Source of the DNA: UBA4735 sp036569845
GTDB taxonomy: Bacteria > Chloroflexota > Limnocylindria > P2-11E
Direction: 5' to 3'
Assembly (NCBI GenBank): GCA_036569845.1
Contig: DATCPY010000163.1
Location: 1 to 10,311 of the forward strand
Length of the DNA: 10,311 bases
Positions 6,732-10,311 of this stretch are shown here, piece by piece. The first letter of the stretch is position 1; each line of letters begins with the position of its first letter. Made by a program: the position numbers and the translations under genes. The notes below the pieces were generated by a model, which worked only from the letters and a program-made list of their open reading frames with translations, made no database searches and was not told where the DNA came from.

Positions 6732-8014
6732 CGGTCGCGAGCCGGCCAGGCCGGACGCTTCGCGCCGTCCGCGGCCGCGTCCCACGCAAGGCGGCCTTCG
6801 TCGCGTTCCTCGCGGTCATGGGCCCGGGCCTCATCACGGGCTTCGCCGGCAACGACGCCGGCGGGGTCACGACGTACACCTCCGTCGGCGCGCGCTACGG
6901 GTACTCGATGCTCTGGCTCCTGTTGCTGTCGACCGCCGGCCTCGTGGTCATCCAGGAGATGTGCGCGCGGATGGGCGCCGTCACGGGCAAGGGCCTCTCC
7001 GATCTCATCCGCGAGAAGTACGGCGTGCGCTGGACGTTCGTCGCGATGCTCGCGCTCCTCGTCGCGAACGGGACGAACGTCGCCGCTGAGTACGCCGGCA
7101 TCGCGGCGAGCCTGGCGCTCATCGGAGTGCCATCGACGGTCTCGGTGCCGATCGCGGGCGTCGCGATCTGGGTGCTCGTGGTGTTCTTCAGCTACAAGGT
7201 CGTCGAGCGCGCGCTGTTCGTCGTCATCTGCGCGTTCGTCGCGTACCCGATCACCGCGGTCATCGCCAAGCCCGACTGGGGCGCGGTGGCGCAGGGGTTG
7301 GTGATCCCGACGTTGCCGGTCGAGCAGGCCGCGCTCATCGCCGCGCTCGCGCTCGTGGGCACGACGATCACGCCCTACATGCAGTTTTTCATCCAGGCTT
7401 CGATCGTGGACAAGGGCATCGACGCCGACCAGTACCGCTACGCGCGGCTGGACGTGCTGCTCGGCTCGGTCCTGACGGGCGTGAACGCGCTGTTCATGAT
7501 CGTGGTCGCGGGCCATGTTCTCTTTCCCGCGGGCATCCGCGTCGACACCGCCGCTGACGCGGCGCGGGCGCTCAGTCCGCTCGCCGGCGAGCAGGCCGGG
7601 ATCCTCTTCGGCGCGGGCCTGCTCGGCGCATCGCTGTTGGCCGCGACGGTGATGCCGCTCTCGACGTCGTACGCGATCTGCGAAGCGTTCGGCTGGGAGT
7701 CGGGCATCAGCAAGAACTTCCGCGAGGCGCCGGTGTTCATGGGCCTCTTCACGCTGCTGCTCGTCGTCGGCGGCATCGTCGTCGTGCTGTTCCCGCAGCA
7801 GCTGCTCATCCAGCTCATCCTCGCGTCCCAGGCGATCAACGGCCTGCTGCTACCGGTGGTGCTCGCGTTCATCCTCAAGCTCGCCAGTGACCGCTCGATC
7901 ATGGGCGGCTCGGCGAACGGCCGCCTCACGACCGCGATCGGCTGGGGGGTCGCCGCGATGGCCTCCCTGCTGTCGGTCGCGTACGTCGTGGTCACCGTGC
8001 TCGGGCTGGGCTAG
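6728..8014 (+). CDS. NRAMP-family divalent metal transporter, probable Mg2+ type (NRMT-like)
   Basis: A 428-residue integral membrane protein of the SLC11/NRAMP family with about 11 transmembrane helices. The family moves divalent metals across the cytoplasmic membrane. The first helix reads MGPGLITGFAGNDAGGVTTY (31-50): the metal-binding aspartate is kept (D43), but the DPGN motif has become DAGG, with the asparagine replaced by G46. In helix 6 the classical AxxMPHN appears as TTITPYM (212-218): the methionine that selects for Mn2+, Fe2+ and other transition metals is T215, and the neighbouring histidine is Y217. Loss of the methionine is what one expects in the Mg2+-transporting NRAMP branch (NrmT of Clostridium acetobutylicum, EleNRMT of Eggerthella lenta). 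The MgtE-like regulator just upstream supports magnesium. The ATG at 6728 overlaps the upstream TGA (ATGA), so the two are probably translated together; a TTG at 6695 is possible but less likely. Family is certain, substrate inferred. Confidence 0.9.
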   Translation: MTVASRPGRTLRAVRGRVPRKAAFVAFLAVMGPGLITGFAGNDAGGVTTYTSVGARYGYSMLWLLLLSTAGLVVIQEMCARMGAVTGKGLSDLIREKYGVRWTFVAMLALLVANGTNVAAEYAGIAASLALIGVPSTVSVPIAGVAIWVLVVFFSYKVVERALFVVICAFVAYPITAVIAKPDWGAVAQGLVIPTLPVEQAALIAALALVGTTITPYMQFFIQASIVDKGIDADQYRYARLDVLLGSVLTGVNALFMIVVAGHVLFPAGIRVDTAADAARALSPLAGEQAGILFGAGLLGASLLAATVMPLSTSYAICEAFGWESGISKNFREAPVFMGLFTLLLVVGGIVVVLFPQQLLIQLILASQAINGLLLPVVLAFILKLASDRSIMGGSANGRLTTAIGWGVAAMASLLSVAYVVVTVLGLG

Positions 8015-8046
8015 GCCACATCGACCCCGCGCTCGCCCTGAAGCTC

Positions 8047-8787
8047 GTGCTCACGCCGTTGCTCATCGCGACGGCGAGCCTCGCCGGCCGCCGGTGGGGT
8101 CACGCGATCAGCGGCTGGCTCGTCGGCATCCCGTTCACCTCCGGCCCGATCACGCTGTTCCTCTATCTCGATCACGGTGCCGGCTTCGCCGCGAACGCCG
8201 CCCTTGGCTCGATGCTCGGCGTCCTCGCGACCGCCGCATTCGCCGTGGAGTTCTCGGCCGTGGCCAAGCGCGGCGGGCGGATCGTCCTGTCATTCGTAGC
8301 CGGGCTCATCGCGTTCGCGCTCATCGGCGCCAGCGCGCAGGAGCTCGCGATCGCGCCACTGCCGCTCTACGCGATCTGCGCGGTCGTGCTGCTCGTCGCG
8401 ATCCGCCTGGTGCCCGACCCGGGCGTCACCGTATCGGTCCCCTTGCCGCGGTGGGACCTGCCGGCCCGGATGATCCTCGCCACGGTGCTGGTCATCGCGA
8501 TCACCAGCGGCGCCACGGCCCTCGGCCCTCGGCTCTCAGGGTTGCTCGCGACGATCCCGCTCTACGCGAGCATCCTCGCGGGCTTCGGCTTTCAGCTCAT
8601 CGGTCCGGCCGCGGCGATCCGCGTGTGGCGTGGCCTGCTCTTCGGTCTCTTCGGCTTCGGCGCGTTCTACCTCGTGCTGGCGGCGTCACTCGAATCGCTC
8701 GGCGTCGCCGCGTTCGGGCTCGCGCTGCTCACGGCGATCGTGATGCAGGCCGTGACCCTACGGGTGCTCCGGCGGGCGCCGAGCTAG
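8047..8787 (+). CDS. Polytopic membrane protein with two similar halves (GlpM/DUF3147-like)
   Basis: A small, very hydrophobic membrane protein of 246 residues from this start, with about seven or eight helices. The two halves are alike: RWGHAISGWLVGIPFTSGPI (16-35) and ALGPRLSGLLATIPLYASIL (158-177) share the SGxLxxIP core, and each is followed by a GA/GP-rich loop and a further pair of helices. This core resembles the small GlpM/DUF3147 membrane proteins (about 110 residues), suggesting a tandem duplication; that link is by eye. No function can be assigned. The start is uncertain: GTG at 8047 is the first standard start after an in-frame stop, but there is no ribosome-binding site and the codons just before it (DPALALKL) look like a natural beginning, so a CTG at 8038 or another non-standard start may be used. 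It lies 32 bp after the transporter and probably shares its transcript. Confidence 0.75.
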   Translation: MLTPLLIATASLAGRRWGHAISGWLVGIPFTSGPITLFLYLDHGAGFAANAALGSMLGVLATAAFAVEFSAVAKRGGRIVLSFVAGLIAFALIGASAQELAIAPLPLYAICAVVLLVAIRLVPDPGVTVSVPLPRWDLPARMILATVLVIAITSGATALGPRLSGLLATIPLYASILAGFGFQLIGPAAAIRVWRGLLFGLFGFGAFYLVLAASLESLGVAAFGLALLTAIVMQAVTLRVLRRAPS

Positions 8788-8791
8788 CGCA

Positions 8792-8805
8792 GTCGCCACC
8801 GCGAC
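8792..8805. terminator. Small hairpin between convergent genes
   Basis: GTCGC-CACC-GCGAC is a perfect 5-bp inverted repeat filling the 20-bp gap between the stop of the rightward membrane protein (8787) and the stop of the leftward propeller protein (8808). Its place suggests a two-way transcription stop, but there is no T-tract on either side, so a standard Rho-independent terminator is not shown. Confidence 0.3.
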
Positions 8806-8807
8806 CG

Positions 8808-10091
8808 TCACCTGAAGCGCACCGAGGCGACGAGGCCGTCCACGTCCTCGAAGGTTGCGCGGTCGCCCGAGGTCGCCTTCGGATCGGTCCCGATCCGGAC
8901 CAGCGTGTAGCTCGCCTGGCCGGACGGCGTCGCGGCACGGACCTCAAGGACCACCGCGGTCCCGTCTGCCCGGAACGTCGCGAGCGTGCTCGACGCCGGT
9001 GCGCCGCTGAACGCGGTGCAGCAGAGACCCTGTGCACCAGCCTTGTCGACATCGCCGAGCCAGAACTGCTCCGCCGACAGGAAGCCGATCTCGTGCGTGC
9101 CAGGGCGCCACTGCGCGCCTCGCGTGCCGGCCCCGGCTTGCGTCTTCAGCGCGCCATAGCTGTCGATCGGCCACCAGTTGAGATCACCCGCGACACCGCC
9201 GACTCCGAGGACGTACTTCGCGTCACTTGACGCGCGGACCGAGCCCATCGTCATGGTTCGGCTCGCGCTGTCCACGCGGCTGACGGTGAACGAGTTGTCG
9301 GCATTGATCCGGACGGTCTCGTAGATGCCCATGAACGCGCCCTCTCCCGTGAGGCCCACGGCGGCGAGATTCGCCGAGCGGTCCCACGCGAGCGGCCGAT
9401 AGAGCCAGCCCGTATTGGTCTGCGTATCGATGGTCGTGCCGTGCCGACCATTCGCGGCCAGCTCCCAGATGTTGAGGGTCGCGCTGTTCGTGCCACCGCC
9501 GACACCGAAGCTACCCGTCTCTGTCGAATACAGGAGCGCGGCGCCGTCGTTCGACCAGGCCACGCCGCCCGGGCGTTGATCGGCCGCGAGCGTCACGAGT
9601 ATCTCCTCTGTGCTGAATCCGAGGTTCGTCACAACCAGTTCCCAACCGGACCTGCGCGGCTCCCAGTCGGCGACCCGCAGGCCATCCGGCGAGACCGCGA
9701 GCCCCTGACCCGGATATGGCGCATTGCCCTGGTTCCTCGACTCTTTCCTGATGACTTGCTGCGGCGACCCACCGCCGCTGATGAGGATGAAGCCGAAACT
9801 GTCGTTGAAGATCGGCCCGGTGGGCGGCGGCAGGCTGGCCGCCACTCCGCTCGATGTCGATGACGCGATCGGAGTCGCGGCGGACTGCTGACGCTGGTTC
9901 AGCTGGAGCCCGACGATGAGCGCGATCGCGAGCACTGCGACGATCGCACCTGCGGTCAAGAGATAACGACTGGTCCTTGTCACGATGGTCTCCCTTCCCT
10001 GTGGGCGGCGCCACTCACCCCGCGGCGGCAGCGCGATCTCATCGAGATCCCGGACGAACAGATGGGTCAGATCCTTGTCGCGCTCATCCAT
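8808..10091 (-). CDS. Single-pass membrane protein with external beta-propeller, probable anti-sigma factor
   Basis: A 427-residue protein with a 43-residue charged cytoplasmic segment, one transmembrane helix (about 44-65, LLTAGAIVAVLAIALIVGL), a Ser/Thr/Pro linker (68-92) and an external region of about six beta-propeller blades. Recurrent blade cores include GLAVSPDGLRVADWE, GVAWSNDGAALLYST, PLAWDRSANLAAVGL and GAQWRPGTHEIGFLS. Topology and position fit an anti-sigma factor: the gene follows an ECF sigma factor and overlaps it by eight bases, and the N-terminal segment faces the cytoplasm. The zinc HxxxCxxC motif of ZAS-type anti-sigma factors is absent, so the sigma-binding part would be of another kind. 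A vicinal cysteine pair (C357-C358) in the external domain is notable. The ATG at 10091 is chosen because an AAGGGG site lies seven bases upstream; a GTG at 10109 would place that site inside the gene. The TolB/WD40-like fold and topology are well supported, the anti-sigma role is inferred. Confidence 0.75.
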   Translation of the reverse strand: MDERDKDLTHLFVRDLDEIALPPRGEWRRPQGRETIVTRTSRYLLTAGAIVAVLAIALIVGLQLNQRQQSAATPIASSTSSGVAASLPPPTGPIFNDSFGFILISGGGSPQQVIRKESRNQGNAPYPGQGLAVSPDGLRVADWEPRRSGWELVVTNLGFSTEEILVTLAADQRPGGVAWSNDGAALLYSTETGSFGVGGGTNSATLNIWELAANGRHGTTIDTQTNTGWLYRPLAWDRSANLAAVGLTGEGAFMGIYETVRINADNSFTVSRVDSASRTMTMGSVRASSDAKYVLGVGGVAGDLNWWPIDSYGALKTQAGAGTRGAQWRPGTHEIGFLSAEQFWLGDVDKAGAQGLCCTAFSGAPASSTLATFRADGTAVVLEVRAATPSGQASYTLVRIGTDPKATSGDRATFEDVDGLVASVRFR

Positions 10092-10311
10092 TGACGGTCC
10101 CCTTCTCACGCATCCGCGCGAGCGACTGCGACACGGTGGCGCTCACCGTCCCGCGCCGGACGCCGAGCGCATCCGCGATCTCCTCTTGGGTAAGGCCGAG
10201 GTAGTAGTGCGCGACCACGATCGCGCGCTGCCGCTCGGTGAGGAGCGCGAGCAGCCGCCCGCACTCGAGCCGGTCGAGCACCGCTGCGACATCGTCCGAC
10301 GCGGTCGCCTC
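10084..10311 (-). CDS. ECF-type RNA polymerase sigma factor, C-terminal part (5' end beyond the window)
   Basis: Seventy-five residues at the C-terminus of a sigma-70 family factor are visible; the reading frame is open to the right edge. They contain region 4, which reads the -35 promoter element: LLALLTERQRAIVVAHYYLG is the first helix pair, LTQEEIADALGV the first helix of the helix-turn-helix, and RRGTVSATVSQSLARMRE the recognition helix. The motif TERQRAIVVAHYY and the short tail after region 4 fit an ECF (group IV) or SigE-like factor rather than a housekeeping sigma factor; region 2 is outside the window. The TGA stop at 10086-10084 lies inside the first codons of the membrane propeller gene, so the pair is translationally coupled, as usual for sigma/anti-sigma genes. 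Confidence 0.88.
   Translation of the reverse strand, partial: EATASDDVAAVLDRLECGRLLALLTERQRAIVVAHYYLGLTQEEIADALGVRRGTVSATVSQSLARMREKGTVNG
10099..10104 (-). promoter_or_regulatory. Ribosome-binding site of the membrane propeller gene
   Basis: On the minus strand this reads AAGGGG, seven bases before the ATG at 10091 and inside the end of the sigma factor gene. It decides between the ATG at 10091 and the upstream GTG at 10109 in favour of the ATG. Confidence 0.65.

Noticed and set aside
5286..6785. A 499-codon open frame on the minus strand
   Set aside because: It is antisense to the PRC/MgtE_N/CBS gene, whose domains are unmistakable; the frame is a His/Arg/Asp-rich shadow.
6848..7381. A classical Mn2+/Fe2+ transporter MntH
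   Set aside because: The DPGN and MPH metal-site motifs are both altered, so the mntH name would be misleading.
7887..9230. A 447-codon open frame on the plus strand
   Set aside because: It runs out of frame across the end of the transporter, the whole membrane protein and the antisense of the propeller gene, and is almost entirely Arg/Ala/Pro without structure.

Overview
The window is about 10.3 kb of very GC-rich bacterial DNA, densely packed with genes. Several genes overlap by a few bases and the strongest codon bias is for G or C in third positions. Gene content and style (PRC-barrel/MgtE-N protein next to an NRAMP-type transporter, beta-propeller membrane proteins paired with sigma factors, Shine-Dalgarno sites of AAGGAG/GGAGG type) suggest a Chloroflexota lineage such as the uncultured soil or aquatic Limnocylindria/Dormibacteria-like groups, or less likely an Actinomycetota. 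This placement is inference; there is no rRNA or other marker gene here.

Layout. Minus strand, right to left from 5385 to 1: an apparent four-gene operon of a TPR protein with a HIRAN-like domain and an acidic tail, a SPOR/beta-propeller lipoprotein (609 aa), a 797-aa protein that looks like a DNA methyltransferase with its catalytic motifs eroded, and a classical thioredoxin cut by the left edge. The first three genes overlap at their joints (35 bp and 4 bp), and the thioredoxin follows after 52 bp. Plus strand, 5478 to 8787: a soluble PRC-PRC-MgtE_N-CBS-CBS protein overlapping by 4 bp (ATGA) an 11-helix NRAMP-family transporter with a non-classical metal site, followed 32 bp later by a small membrane protein built from two similar halves. 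Minus strand, 10311 to 8808: the 3' end of an ECF-type sigma factor gene (region 4) overlapping by 8 bp a single-pass membrane protein with a cytoplasmic N-terminal segment and an external beta-propeller, probably its anti-sigma factor.

How the genes work together. The MgtE-like regulatory protein and the NRAMP transporter together resemble a magnesium channel split into a separate sensor and a separate permease; the altered metal-binding residues of the transporter fit Mg2+ better than Mn2+ or Fe2+. The sigma factor/membrane propeller pair looks like an extracytoplasmic signalling module. The leftward operon joins a cell-wall-associated lipoprotein with a TPR protein and a methyltransferase relic, and its function is unknown to me. 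The 92-bp divergent region between 5386 and 5477 carries a good -10-like box for the leftward operon and a perfect 6-bp inverted repeat that may be an operator. No tRNA, rRNA, CRISPR array, insertion sequence or prophage gene was seen, and no non-coding stretch exceeds 100 bp.
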